From assembly GCF_013423955.1 (NCBI RefSeq), contig NZ_JACCKX010000001.1:3348001-3412000 (forward strand): a stretch of DNA of 64,000 nt, in the 5' to 3' direction. The position numbers and the translations under genes were made by a program. Below are positions 1 to 9,152 of this stretch, piece after piece. A model generated the notes under the pieces. The model was not told where the DNA came from. It saw only the letters and a list, made by a program, of their open reading frames with translations, and did no database searches. Position 1 is the stretch's first letter; each line of letters opens with the position of its first letter. Origin of the DNA: Ottowia beijingensis (GTDB lineage Bacteria; Pseudomonadota; Gammaproteobacteria; Burkholderiales; Burkholderiaceae_C).

Positions 1-228
1 CTGGCGCCCCGAAGGCGCCTCGGCAGCGGGCGCTGCCGCCGGCAGTTGGCCGATGGCCTTCTCATGGGTCTTGAGCTGCGCGCGCAAGGCCTTGACTTCG
101 CGCTTGAGCGCGGCAATTTCGGAACGATGGGTGGTGGTGACCTTTCGCAGGGCGAGCAACTCATCCTTGAGTTCCTTGCGCGCGACCCGGGCGATCTCGG
201 ATTTGAGGGCGTTGGCGAGTGGATTCAT
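1..228 (-). CDS. N-terminal fragment of a coiled-coil protein (runs off the window)
   Basis: Only the first 76 codons are visible; the rest lies beyond base 1. Translation from the ATG at 228 gives MNPLANALKSEIARVARKEL and then charged helix (IAALKREVKALRAQLKTHEK) up to about residue 58, followed by an Ala/Pro linker, so a coiled coil is evident. It lies downstream of the LysR gene on the same strand, 140 bases away. Short proteins with a helical front half and a C-terminal helix-turn-helix occur in this order of bacteria, but the informative half is missing, so no function is assigned. Confidence 0.6.
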   Translation of the reverse strand, partial: MNPLANALKSEIARVARKELKDELLALRKVTTTHRSEIAALKREVKALRAQLKTHEKAIGQLPAAAPAAEAPSGRQ

Positions 229-367
229 GGGGGTCGATCGTACGCTGAGCCATCACCCCAGGCCGAAGTCGCGCCTGCGTGGCCGCACGGCCTGGGTGCG
301 GCGAACACCCGCGCTCACCGTCTTCTGACGTCGATCGGGCAAGTTTCTGGCAATGACTACACGCGCG

Positions 368-1273
368 TCATGAACGTGCCGCCTCGCGCCAGCGCAGCGC
401 CTCCACCACCAGGCTGAACGCCGGCGAAGGCTGGCGGCGGCTGGGGTAGTAGAGGTGGTAGCCGTCGAATGGCGGGCACCAGTCCTGCAGCACGCGCACC
501 AGGCTGCCATCCTGAAGGTGCGGCGACAGCTCGTCCTCAGGCAGCAGCGTCAGGCCCAGGCCCGCCAGCGCGGCGTCAATCTGCGGTGGCGTGGTGTTGA
601 AGATCAGCGGCCCGTCGACCCGCACGTTCACCCGTTGGCCGCGGCGTGCGAAATCCCACACGTACAACCCGCCCGAGCTGACCATGCGCTGATTGATGCA
701 GCGGTGCACCGTCAGATCCTGCGGCGCGCGCGGCTTGCCGTGTTCGGCAAAGTAGGCCGGCGAGCCGACCACCGCCATGCGCAGCGGCGGGCCGATAGGC
801 ACGGCGATCATGTCCTTGTCGATGGTTTGCCCCATGCGCACGCCGGCGTCGAAGCGATCGGCCACGATGTCACGAAAGCCGTAGTGCATGTCCAGTTCCA
901 GCGTGATGTCCGGATATTCGCGCACCAGCGGCAGCAGTTTGGGCAGCAGGATCGAGTTCAGCGGCCCCTCGCCGGCGGTGATGCGCACCAGGCCGGCGGG
1001 CTTGTCGCGCAATTCGGTGAGTGCGTCGAGTTCGGCTTCGATCTCGTCGAAGCGGTGGCCGATGGCCTTGGCCAGCCGCTCGCCCGCCACCGTGGGTGCC
1101 ACGCTGCGCGTGGTGCGCGTCAGCAGGCGAATCTGCAGGCGCTCCTCCAGCCCGCGCACGGCCTGGCTGAGCGCCGATTGGGTGACGCCCAGTGCGGCGG
1201 CGGCGCGCGTGAAGCTGCCCTCGCGCGCCACGGTCACGAAGGCCAGCAGGTCATTGAGGTTGCGGCGTGCCAT
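368..1273 (-). CDS. LysR-family transcriptional regulator
   Basis: The protein has the usual LysR size (about 300 residues). The N-terminal winged helix-turn-helix is clear at residues 1-60 (FVTVAREGSFTRAAAALGVT, then QSALSQAVRGLEERL). From about residue 85 there is a periplasmic-binding-protein-like effector domain (GLVRITAGEGPLNSILLPKL). An upstream ATG at 1288 is in frame, but MARRNLNDL at 1273 matches family starts better. It is divergent from the hydrolase/acetyltransferase/dehydrogenase operon beginning at 1396, the classic arrangement for a LysR protein controlling its neighbour and itself. The effector is unknown. Confidence 0.9.
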   Translation of the reverse strand: MARRNLNDLLAFVTVAREGSFTRAAAALGVTQSALSQAVRGLEERLQIRLLTRTTRSVAPTVAGERLAKAIGHRFDEIEAELDALTELRDKPAGLVRITAGEGPLNSILLPKLLPLVREYPDITLELDMHYGFRDIVADRFDAGVRMGQTIDKDMIAVPIGPPLRMAVVGSPAYFAEHGKPRAPQDLTVHRCINQRMVSSGGLYVWDFARRGQRVNVRVDGPLIFNTTPPQIDAALAGLGLTLLPEDELSPHLQDGSLVRVLQDWCPPFDGYHLYYPSRRQPSPAFSLVVEALRWREAARS

Positions 1274-1395
1274 GGCGTTGATTATCAAGAAAAACTAATA
1301 AGCTGAATAAGCATTCATCATCTAGTCAGGGCTTCGCCGCGCGCCCAGAATTCCTCCCATCGGCCCTTCGGGCGCCGCACGACAGGAGTTCACCC
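1274..1395. promoter_or_regulatory. Divergent promoter region between the LysR gene and the hydrolase operon
   Basis: This 122-base spacer separates two divergent genes and is locally AT-rich at 1278-1325. It holds a direct repeat AATAAGC-TG-AATAAGC near 1299-1314, a plausible regulator site. The LysR protein probably binds here; no -10/-35 pair is assigned. Confidence 0.4.
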
Positions 1396-2522
1396 ATGAC
1401 CCCCACCATGTCCCGCCGCCGCGCCCTGCAAGGCGCCGCCTCGTTCACCGCCGCCGCCGCGACGGCGCTGCAGGCCACGTCCGCGGGCGCCCAGACCCAC
1501 TCTGCAGGAGCGCGCACCATGACCCGGCACTGGGACAAAGTCTTCCCGAAAAGCTCCCGCGTCGATCACCGCAAGATCACGTTCGGCAACCGCTACGGCA
1601 TCACCGTCGCTGCCGACCTCTAACAGCCCAAGGGCGCGGCGGGCAGCAAGCGCCCGGCGCTGGTGATCAGCGGCCCGTTCGGCGCGGTCAAGGAGCAGGT
1701 GGCCGGGCTGTACGCACAGACGCTGGCCGAACGCGGTTTCGTCACGCTGGCGTTCGACCCGTCCTTCACGGGCGAAAGCGGCGGCGTGGTGCGCAACGTG
1801 GCCTCGCCCGACATCTTCACCGAGGACTTCAGCGCCGCCGTCGATGCCATCGGCCTGCTGCCGGGGTGGACCGCACCCGCATCGGCGCCATCGGCATCTG
1901 CGGCCTGAGCGGCATGGCGCTGACGGCCGCGTCGGCCGATTCGCGCATCAAGGCCGTGGCCACCTCGGCCATGTACGACATGTCGCGCAGCATGAGCCGT
2001 GCGCACCAGGATAGCTACACGCGCGCCCAGCGCCAGCAGGTCATCGACTACCTGAGCCAGCAGCGCTGGGCCGATGCCGAGAGCGGCCAGCCCGCGCTGG
2101 GCCTGCACGAAGTGCCTTTCGATGAACAAGGCCGCATCGTTAAGGGCACGCGCGTGCTGCCGGAGAAGCTGCCGCCCGAAGCCGACCCGGTGCTCACCGC
2201 TTTCTTCAATTACTACCGCACCCGGCGCGGCTTTCACCCGCGCTCGATCAACTCCACCACCGCCTGGACGGCGACCACGCCCATGGCCTTCTTCGGCTTT
2301 CCGCTGGCGGCCCACATCGACATGATCGCGCCGCGCCCGATCCTGCTGGTGACGGGCGACAAGGCGCACTCGCGCTACTACTCCGACGATGTGTACCAAG
2401 CCGCCACCGGGCCGAAGGAGTTGCTGGTGGTGCCGGACGCCGACCACGTGGATCTGTACGACAACCTGGCCAGGATTCCGTTCGACCGACTGGACACCTT
2501 CTTCAAGCAGAGCCTGGCATGA
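1396..2522 (+). pseudogene. Tat-exported alpha/beta hydrolase with a nonsense codon and a frameshift
   Basis: The N-terminus carries a twin-arginine signal (SRRRALQGAAS). Reading continues through ITFGNRYGITVAADL to a TAA at 1621-1623, where relatives would have Tyr-x-Pro-Lys. The same frame then continues (ALVISGPFGAVKEQ) until a shift at the G run 1863-1866, after which it reads RTRIGAIGICGLSGMAL and on to the end. GICGLSG looks like the nucleophile elbow, with Cys where dienelactone-hydrolase relatives have one. The shift fits a missing G, but the stop codon is a substitution, so this copy may be truly inactive. The 3' end overlaps the acetyltransferase start (ATGA). Confidence 0.7.
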
Positions 2523-3123
2523 ACGCGCGCGACATCTTCGAGCGCGAGCGGGCCGGCGAGGTGATCGCCATCACCGACCCCGACTACGCGAAGATCGCCG
2601 CCCTGATCACCGAGGCGCAGCAGATCGTCGCCGAGATGAACACCGGCTACCGCAGCCCCGCAGACATGCGGGCGCTGTTCGAGCGCCTGACGGGCGTGCC
2701 GGTCGATGCGTCGTTCTGGTTGATGCAGCCGTTCTACACCGACTTCGGCAAGAACATCCGCGTCGGCCGCAACGTGTTCGTCAACCACGCCTGCGAATTC
2801 ATGGACCGCGGCGGCATCACGATCGGCTACGACGTGCTGATCGGGCCCAAGGTCAACCTGGTCACCATCAACCATCCGCTGGATCCGGCCAGGCGCCGCG
2901 CCACCTATTGCGCACCCATCGTCATCGAACGCGGCGCCTGGCTGGGCGCGGCGGTGTCGGTGATGCCGGGCGTGACGATTGGCGAAAATGCCGTGGTGGC
3001 CGCCAACGCGGTGGTGACGAAAGACGTGCCCCCAACGCCATCGTGGGCGGTGTGCCGGCCCGCTTCATCCGCTGGATCGAGCCCGGAGAAGACCCGCCCG
3101 CCGCGATGCACGCAGCAACATGA
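2519..3123 (+). CDS. Sugar/maltose O-acetyltransferase family (left-handed beta helix)
   Basis: An N-terminal helical cap (residues 1-60) is followed by hexapeptide-repeat sequence (IRVGRNVFVNHAC, GGITIGYDVLIGPKV, VIERGAWLGAAVSVMPGVTI), as in the NodL/LacA/Maa acetyl-CoA-dependent acetyltransferases. His in VTINHPLD sits at the usual catalytic position. The reading frame breaks at the C run 3029-3033; restoring one C gives DVPPNAIVGGVPARFI and the normal C-terminus at 3123. It overlaps both neighbours by 4 bases, so it is co-translated within the operon. The acceptor substrate cannot be read from sequence. Confidence 0.85.
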
Positions 3124-3566
3124 ATACGACAACAGCCCAGCCCAAGATCACCCGGCGCCGTGCGCTGGCGGCTGGCGTGGGGCTGCTGCTCGGCCCGCCC
3201 GCGCGCGCCACACAGGAGCGAAGCATGTGGATGACCATCGGTGAGCAGCGCTATGCCGTCGCGCTCGAAGACAACCCCGCCGCGCGCGCCCTGGGTGCGC
3301 TGCTGCCGCTCTCGCTCGACATGGCGGAGCTGAACGGCAACGAGAAGCACGCCCGCCTGCCGCGTGCCTTGCCCGCCAACGCCAGTCGCATCGGCACCAT
3401 CCGCGCCGGCGACGTGCTGCTCTACGGCGACGACACGCTGGTCGTGTTCTACGAGGACTTGTCCTCCAGCTACCGCTATACCCGCATTGGCCGGGTGCAG
3501 CAGCCCGGCGGGCTGGCCCAGGCGCTGGGGCCGGTGCAGGCGCGTGTCCGCTTCACCGCACCCTGA
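3120..3566 (+). CDS. Secreted cyclophilin-like fold protein
   Basis: This 148-residue protein starts with a short Tat-like leader (KITRRRALAAGVGLLLG) followed by a mature domain resembling the small cyclophilin-like family (TM1367 type): MTIGEQRYAVALEDNPAARA near residue 38, LPLSLDMAELNGNEK, and the closing YRYTRIGRVQQPGGLAQAL. It overlaps the acetyltransferase by 4 bases, indicating translational coupling. Members are often found beside aldo-keto reductase or alcohol dehydrogenase genes in LysR-controlled clusters, as here. No enzymatic activity is established for the family. Confidence 0.75.
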   Translation: MNTTTAQPKITRRRALAAGVGLLLGPPARATQERSMWMTIGEQRYAVALEDNPAARALGALLPLSLDMAELNGNEKHARLPRALPANASRIGTIRAGDVLLYGDDTLVVFYEDLSSSYRYTRIGRVQQPGGLAQALGPVQARVRFTAP

Positions 3567-3592
3567 TCCACCTTCCACACGAAAGACCCATC

Positions 3593-4640
3593 ATGATGAA
3601 CGTCAAGGCCTATGGTGCCCATGCCGGGCAAGCGCCACTGCAGCCGCTCGACATCACGCGCCGCACCCCGGGGCGCACGACGTGCAGATCGACATCGCCT
3701 TTTGCGGCGTGTGCCATTCCGACATCCATCAGGTGCGCTCGGAATGGGCCGGCACCCTGTACCCGTGCGTGCCGGGGCACGAAATCGTGGGGCGCGTCTC
3801 GGCCGTCGGGCCGGGCGTGCTCGGCTTCCAGGTGGGCGATCTGGTCGGCGTCGGCTGCATCGTCGATTCGTGCAAGACCTGCGCCGACTGCCACGACGGG
3901 CTGGAGAACTACTGCGACCACATGGTCGGCACCTACAACGGCCCCACGCCCGACGCGCCGGGCCACACGCTGGGCGGCTACTCGCAGAAGATCGTGGTGC
4001 ACGAACGCTATGTGCTGCGCGTGCGCCATGCTGAAAGCGACCTTGCGGCCGTGGCGCCGCTGCTGTGCGCGGGCATCACCACCTATTCGCCGCTGCGCCA
4101 TTGGAAGGTCGGCCCGGGTCACCAGGTGGGCGTGGTCGGCATCGGCGGGCTGGGGCACATGGGCATCAAGCTCGCGAAGGCCATGGGCGCGCGGGTGGTG
4201 GCCTTCACCACGTCCGAATCAAGCGCGCGGCGGCGCGGGCGCTGGGCGCCGACGAGGTGGTCGTCTCGCGCCATGTTGATGAAATGGCCGCGCATGCGCA
4301 GAGCCTGGACTTCATCCTCAACACCGTCGCGGCGCCGCACGACCTCGACCCGTTCTTCGCGCTGCTCAAACGCGACGGCGTGATGACGCTGGTCGGCGCC
4401 CCGGCCACGCCGCACCCATCGCCCGGCGTGTTCAACCTGATCACCAAGCGCCGCAGCCTGGCCGGCTCGATGATCGGCGGCATCCCGGAAACGCAGGAAA
4501 TGCTGGACTTCTGCGCGCAGCACGGCATCGTGGCCGACATCGAGATGATCCGCGCCGACCAGATCAACGACGCCTACGAGCGCATGATCCGGGGCGACGT
4601 GAAATACCGCTTCGTCATCGATACCCGAACACTGGCATAG
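3593..4640 (+). CDS. Zinc-dependent alcohol dehydrogenase (YahK/cinnamyl-alcohol type)
   Basis: Catalytic zinc ligands appear in FCGVCHSDIH and GHEIVGRV, and the structural zinc cysteines in CKTCADCHDGLENYC. The Rossmann motif is GIGGLGHMGIKLAKAMG and the C-terminal half ends RADQINDAYERMIRGDVKYR. The family reduces aldehydes with NADPH. Two shifts interrupt the frame, at the G run 3670-3673 and at AA 4221-4222; each needs one restored base and both then give full-length homologous protein (about 348 residues). Last gene of the operon started at 1396. MMNVKAYG offers two adjacent ATG starts. Confidence 0.87.
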
Positions 4641-4743
4641 GCCAGCGCTGCGCCCGTCGATCCGCGGCGCGCTGAGTTCTCTTCCGAGCGTTCAATGACA
4701 GGAACTGCCCACGGCCTGTTCAAGATGGTCGGCGCAGGGTTCT

Positions 4744-5289
4744 TCAGGCGCCCGATGGCCCGGGGTAGCTGATCTGACCGTCGGCACCGATTTGCGCGCC
4801 GGCCGTCAGGTGCGCTGCCTCGATCCGGCCCTCCATGATGTGCCGCACGTCCTCGCCCGCTGCCAGCAGGTGGTCGGCGATGATGCGGCGGTGGCAGCGC
4901 CACCAGACGGCTTCGGAACACATGACGGCGCAGTGCTCGCGCTGGCCTTTGGTGCGCAGTTCGGCCAGGCCTTCGCGAAAGGCGGGTTGCAGCGCGTAGT
5001 CGGCGTAGTTGTGAAAGCTGCGGTGGTCCCAGAAGCCGTTCACCTCCGGCGCCACGTTGCGCTGCAGGCTGCGGCGCCCGCCCAGGCTGGCCATGGCTTC
5101 GTAGGCGATGCCGTGCGGCGCCAGCGCAGCGGGCAGCACGTCCTGGTTGAACTGCGGGTTGGTGCGCGAGCGTGGAATGGTGCGCACGTCGATCAGGCGC
5201 GTGACCTTGGCCGCCTTCAGGCGCGCGGCCAGTTCGTCGACGGACAGTGTGGAATGGCCGATGGTGAAGTAGGGCAGGCGCGCCGGCAT
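4744..5289 (-). CDS. DUF488 family protein
   Basis: The 181-residue protein starts MPARLPYFTIGHSTLSVDEL, the standard opening of DUF488, followed by LIDVRTIPRSRTNPQFN and MCSEAVWWRCHRRIIADHLL, both family hallmarks. The conserved Cys/Arg/His residues in MCSEAVWWRCHR suggest an enzyme, but no reaction is established. The start at 5289 was chosen because the longer upstream reading belongs to the neighbouring HVA1 gene, which reaches this frame only through a dropped base. The two genes are 4 bases apart and probably co-transcribed. Confidence 0.88.
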   Translation of the reverse strand: MPARLPYFTIGHSTLSVDELAARLKAAKVTRLIDVRTIPRSRTNPQFNQDVLPAALAPHGIAYEAMASLGGRRSLQRNVAPEVNGFWDHRSFHNYADYALQPAFREGLAELRTKGQREHCAVMCSEAVWWRCHRRIIADHLLAAGEDVRHIMEGRIEAAHLTAGAQIGADGQISYPGPSGA

Positions 5290-5293
5290 GGCG

Positions 5294-5511
5294 CTACTGG
5301 GCGACGTGGTGCAGCGCCGCCCCTTGTGCACCGCGACGTGATCGGTCTTGTCGCTCTTGATTTCGTACTGCGGGTCGTCGGCGCTGGCGTGGTGCGTGTA
5401 GCCCTTCCAGTCGAAGTCCTGCTGGTGCACCTTGGTGATGTGCCCGCTCACGTGGCCGGCTTCGGAGTTCCAGCGCACGTGGTCGCCAACCTTGAATGAC
5501 GCTTTGGCCAT
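5294..5511 (-). CDS. HVA1 (hypervirulence-associated TUDOR-like) small protein
   Basis: The protein begins MAKASFKVGDHVRWNSEAGH and continues VSGHITKVHQQDFDWKGYTH, ending in DPQYEIKSDKTDHVAVHKG, which matches the ~70-residue HVA1/DUF2945 family. A missing base at the run 5320-5323 fuses it artificially to DUF488; with the base present it ends AALHHVAQ at 5294. A GGAG ribosome-binding site precedes the ATG at 5511. These beta-barrel proteins may bind nucleic acid or protein; that is family inference. Confidence 0.75.
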
Positions 5512-5582
5512 GACGCACTCCTTGTGTCGAATGGCGTGAAAGGCCATTGTGGGCGGCCTGCGCGCCCGACACGGGTGAAGGG

Positions 5583-6091
5583 TCAATCGCCGGTGCGACC
5601 GCTTCTGCGCCAGGTGACGAAGGCCAGGGGCTGGCCGTTGGCGGCGGCGATCTCTTCGCGCGCGACCTCGTGCCATTCGGGGCCGATGGCGGGGGCGAAG
5701 GCGTCGCCGTCGACCTCGGCGTCGATTTCGGTCACCACCAGTTCATCGGCCAGGGGCAGGGCCTGGGCGTAGATTTGCGCGCCGCCGATGACCCAGACCT
5801 GTTCGGAATTCTCACATTGTTGTAGCGCCTCGCGCAGGCTGGGTACGCGTTGGGCGCCGTTTTCTTGCCAATCTTTCTGCCGCGTGACGACGATGTTGGT
5901 GCGGCCGGGCAGGGGCGGAACCTGGGCGGGATCGAGTCCCAGGTCCTGCGCCCCATGATGACCGGGTGGCTCAGCGTGGTGCGCTTGAAGTGGGCCAAGT
6001 CTTCTGGCAGATGCCAGGGCATGACGCCATCCTTGCCGATGACGCGATTGCGCGCCTGCGCCCAGATGAGGCCGATGCGGGGGCGTGTCAT
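5583..6091 (-). CDS. folA: Dihydrofolate reductase
   Basis: It reduces dihydrofolate to tetrahydrofolate with NADPH. The N-terminus reads [32 protein letters not shown] and [17 protein letters not shown], covering the substrate and cofactor loops. After a shift at the run 5912-5915 it continues [24 protein letters not shown] and ELVVTEID, all canonical. One restored C joins the halves into a 169-residue enzyme of normal size. The ATG overlaps the end of the upstream E1 beta gene. thyA lies 2 kb upstream on the same strand, so the folate/thymidylate pair has been separated by the E1 genes. Confidence 0.92.
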
Positions 6092-7070
6092 GCGGCGAGC
6101 TTTGCGCGGCGGCCGCGACCTGTGCGGCGCTGACGCGCGCCTCGGCCTCCAGCGTGGGCGCGTAGCCGACGGGGATGCGCGGCGCGCCCAGCCGGGCGAC
6201 TTTGGCGCCGGTCTCCTCGGCCACCGTGGCCGCGATCTCGGCGCCGAAGCCGGCCACGCGGATGGCCTCGTGCGCCACCAGCAGGCGGCCCGTCTTGGCC
6301 ACGCTGGCCAGCACGGCGGCCTTGTCCCACGGCCAGATGGTGCGCAGGTCGATCACCTCGGCCTGCACGCCTTGCGTGGCCAGCTGCTCGGCGGCGTCCA
6401 GGCAGGACTGCATCTGCCGCGACCAGCTGACGATAGTCACGTCGCTGCCTTCGCGCGCCACGCGCGCCTTGCCCAGCGGCACGACTTCGCCGGGCGTCAC
6501 GGGGCCGGGCGTGGCCCACAGTTCCTTGTGCTCCATGTAGACGACCGGGTCGCCCGAGGCCAGCGCGGCCAGCAGCAGGCCGTGGTTGTCGGCGGGTGTG
6601 GAAGGCGTGACGACGACCAGCCCCGGAATGTGCGCGAACCACGCCTCCAGCGACTGGCTGTGCTGCGCGGCGGACGATGACCAGATGCCGATGGGCATGC
6701 GCATCACCATGGGCACGCGGCCCTGGCCGCCGAACATGTAGCGGTTCTTGGCAGCCTGGTTGACGACTTCGTCGATGGCGCACAGCGCGAAGTCGACCAC
6801 GCGCAGTTCCACCACTGGCTTGCAGCCGGCCAGCGCCATGCCCACGGCGGCGCCGACGATGGTGCTTTCTGAAATCGGCGTGTCGATGATGCGATCGGCA
6901 CCGAAGCGCTGCACCAGCGGCGCACCGGCTTCATCGCGGTACTGGCCGAACACGCCGCCTCTTCCCAGGTCTTCGCCCAGGGCGATGACGTGCGGGTCGG
7001 CTTCCATGGCCTGCGACAGCGCGAGCGCGGCGGCCTGGGCGTAAGTCATCTCAAGTTTCATGGGGTTCAT
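6088..7070 (-). CDS. TPP-dependent 2-oxo acid/acetoin dehydrogenase E1, beta subunit
   Basis: It opens [20 protein letters not shown] and contains [39 protein letters not shown] and the transketolase C-terminal region ([20 protein letters not shown]), typical of AcoB/PdhB. With the alpha subunit it would form an alpha2beta2 decarboxylase. No E2 or E3 gene is adjacent, so the substrate (pyruvate, acetoin or branched-chain 2-oxo acid) is undecided. The C-terminus is uncertain: the frame runs into folA, while another frame ends in KLAA plus a stop at 6088 overlapping the folA start, so a dropped base near 6105 is likely. Starts at 7070, 7061 and 7049 are possible. Confidence 0.85.
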
Positions 7071-7215
7071 ACGGTCCAGGTTGCACAAAATCCGACGAGC
7101 CCAACGGCCGCGGAGCAGGCCATGCGCGGGCACCCACGGCCGGGGTTTCCCGGTCGTCGGGTGCGTCCCCCTCAGGGGAAGGCGCCGAAGGCGACTCAGG
7201 GGAGCCTGGAGATAT
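7071..7215. other. Spacer between the E1 alpha and beta genes
   Basis: This 145-base spacer holds a small inverted repeat (CCCCTCAGGGG at about 7171 and CTCAGGGGAGCC near 7195) separated by GGCGCCGAAGGCG. It may form a hairpin in the E1 message; no promoter or gene is supported. Confidence 0.3.
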
Positions 7216-8217
7216 TCATGCCCACACTCCTTCGCCGGTGGTCTGGATGTCGGTGTACGCCTGCGCCTTGTCGGGCAGCGGGGCGGCCGTGGCAGTGGCC
7301 ACGGCGGCGTCGATCTCGGTTTGCGCCTCGCGCTCGATCTGCTCGACCTGCGCTGTGTGGCCCTGCGCGACGAGTTGCGCGCGCGTGCGGGCGATGCCGT
7401 CGCGCGCCAGGGCGGCCTGCACGTCCTTCGGGTCGCGGTAGGTGCCGGGGTCGACCGAGACGTGGCCTTTGTGCCGGTCCGTCAGCGCGTGCAGCAGGCG
7501 CGGGCCGCTGCCGGTGCGGATCTCGCGGATCAGCTCGCCCGCGGCCTGGCTCACGGCCTGCACGTCGGTGCCGTCGACCTGCACGGCGGCAATGCCCATC
7601 GACGCCGCGCGTGCGCTGGCGCCGGGGCCGGCGGTCATGGGCGCGCTGGCGGTGGTGGCGCTGATGCGGTTGTCCTCGCACACGAAGAGCACGGGCAGGT
7701 GGTAGACCACGGCCCAGTTCAGCGCCTCCATGAAGGGCCCGCGGTTGATGGCGCCGTCGCCGAAGAAGCACACGGCGATGGCGTCCTGCCCGCGGATCTT
7801 CAGGCCCTGCGCCGCGCCCACGGCAATCGGCAGGCCGGCCGCCACCACGCCGTTGGCGCCCAGCATGCCGACGGAGAAGTCGGCAATGTGCATCGAGCCG
7901 CCCTTGCCGCCGTTGTAGCCGGTGGCGCGGCCGAACAGTTCGCACATCATCTTCGTCGGGTCGGCGCCCTTGGCCAGCGTGTGGCCGTGGCCGCGGTGCG
8001 TGCTGGTCAGCAGGTCGGCGGGTTTCAGGTGCGCGCACACGCCGGCGGCCACGGCCTCCTGCCCGGTGGACAGGTGCAGCGGGCCGCGCACCAGCGCGGG
8101 CGTGGCCGAGGCCTGCTTGCCCCAGGCGGCGACGCCGCCCTGGCTGGCGATTTCGGCCGCGTCCTCGAAGGCGCGGATGCGCACCATGGTGCGGTAAAGC
8201 GATAACAGATCGGTCAT
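7216..8217 (-). CDS. TPP-dependent 2-oxo acid/acetoin dehydrogenase E1, alpha subunit
   Basis: The 333-residue protein has the E1-alpha landmarks MTDLLSLYRTMVRIRAFED, GPLHLSTGQEAVAAGV, TSTHRGHGHTLAKGAD and the thiamine-diphosphate motif GDGAINRGPFMEALNWA ending LFVCEDN. It binds TPP and decarboxylates a 2-oxo acid or acetoin, passing the acyl group to a lipoyl E2 that must be encoded elsewhere. It is 145 bases upstream of the beta subunit on the same strand. The reading frame is uninterrupted, which is unusual in this window. Confidence 0.9.
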   Translation of the reverse strand: MTDLLSLYRTMVRIRAFEDAAEIASQGGVAAWGKQASATPALVRGPLHLSTGQEAVAAGVCAHLKPADLLTSTHRGHGHTLAKGADPTKMMCELFGRATGYNGGKGGSMHIADFSVGMLGANGVVAAGLPIAVGAAQGLKIRGQDAIAVCFFGDGAINRGPFMEALNWAVVYHLPVLFVCEDNRISATTASAPMTAGPGASARAASMGIAAVQVDGTDVQAVSQAAGELIREIRTGSGPRLLHALTDRHKGHVSVDPGTYRDPKDVQAALARDGIARTRAQLVAQGHTAQVEQIEREAQTEIDAAVATATAAPLPDKAQAYTDIQTTGEGVWA

Positions 8218-8230
8218 TCGGTTACTTCGT

Positions 8231-8290
8231 TATTGATAGCTGGTTGCGCTTGCTGAATCAGCGCTGGAGGCCGATTTGTCTTGAAAAATC
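8231..8290 (+). repeat. R65 repeat copy, starting at the thyA stop codon
   Basis: It contains GATAGCTGGTTGCGCTTG, a five-base-plus loop, then CAGCGCTGGAGGCCGATTTG. It abuts the TGA of thyA and fills the thyA-E1 gap. The hairpin could act as a transcript end or stabiliser; that is inference. Confidence 0.7.
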
Positions 8291-9100
8291 TCAGACGGCC
8301 ACCGGCGCCTTGATGGCCGCGTGGTGCTGGTAGCCCTGCACCTCGAAATCGTCGAATTCGTAATCGAAGATCGACGGCGGGCGACGGCGGATCGTGAGCG
8401 TGGGGTAGGGGAAGGGCGCGCGGCTGAGCTGCTCTTTCACCTGCTCTTCATGGTTGGCGTAGATGTGGCAGTCGCCGCCCGTCCAGATGAAATCGCCCAC
8501 GGCCAAGTCGCACTGCTGCGCCAGCATGTGCGTCAGAAGCGCGTAGCTGGCGATGTTGAAGGGCACGCCCAGAAAGATATCGGCGCTGCGCTGGTAGAGC
8601 TGGCAGCTCAGCCTGCCATCTGCCACGTAGAACTGGAAGAACGCGTGGCAGGGCATCAGCGCCATCTGGTCGAGTTCGGCCACGTTCCAGCTGCTCACGA
8701 TGATGCGGCGCGAATCGGGGTTGGTCTTGAGCGTGTTCACCACCTGCGCGATCTGGTCGATGTGCGTGCCATCGGCCCTGGGCCACGATCGCCACTGCAC
8801 GCCGTACACGGGGCCGAGGTCGCCATCGGGCTTGGCCCATTCGTCCCAGATGGTCACGCCGCGCTCCTGCAGCCAGCGTGCGTTGCCGTCGCCGCGCAGG
8901 AACCACAGCAGCTCGTAGATGATGCTTTTCAGGTGCACCTTCTTGGTGGTGACCAGCGGAAAGCCCTCGCTCAGGTCGAAGCGCATCTGGTAGCCGAACA
9001 CGCTTTTGGTGCCCGTGCCGGTGCGGTCGGCCTTGGCCACGCCGTGCTCGTGCACGTGGCGCATGAAATCTTCGTACTGGTGGCGGATCGGTCGGTTCAT
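8291..9100 (-). CDS. thyA: Thymidylate synthase
   Basis: It methylates dUMP to dTMP using methylene-tetrahydrofolate. The start [20 protein letters not shown] at 9100 leaves a 269-residue enzyme, the usual length. [38 protein letters not shown] and the catalytic-cysteine region [17 protein letters not shown] are present, as are [18 protein letters not shown] and DCHIYANH. The frame is intact. It makes dihydrofolate that FolA, encoded downstream on the same strand, regenerates. Confidence 0.96.
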   Translation of the reverse strand: MNRPIRHQYEDFMRHVHEHGVAKADRTGTGTKSVFGYQMRFDLSEGFPLVTTKKVHLKSIIYELLWFLRGDGNARWLQERGVTIWDEWAKPDGDLGPVYGVQWRSWPRADGTHIDQIAQVVNTLKTNPDSRRIIVSSWNVAELDQMALMPCHAFFQFYVADGRLSCQLYQRSADIFLGVPFNIASYALLTHMLAQQCDLAVGDFIWTGGDCHIYANHEEQVKEQLSRAPFPYPTLTIRRRPPSIFDYEFDDFEVQGYQHHAAIKAPVAV

Positions 9101-9152
9101 TGCTGCCGATTGTGGCGCAAGCCGGCAAGCAGACCTTGGCGACAATCGCGCC

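Noticed and set aside
455-1306. Long open frames opposite the LysR gene and many other genes
   Set aside because: They are antisense shadows of high-GC genes, rich in Arg/Ala/His without domains; the real gene on the other strand has clear motifs.
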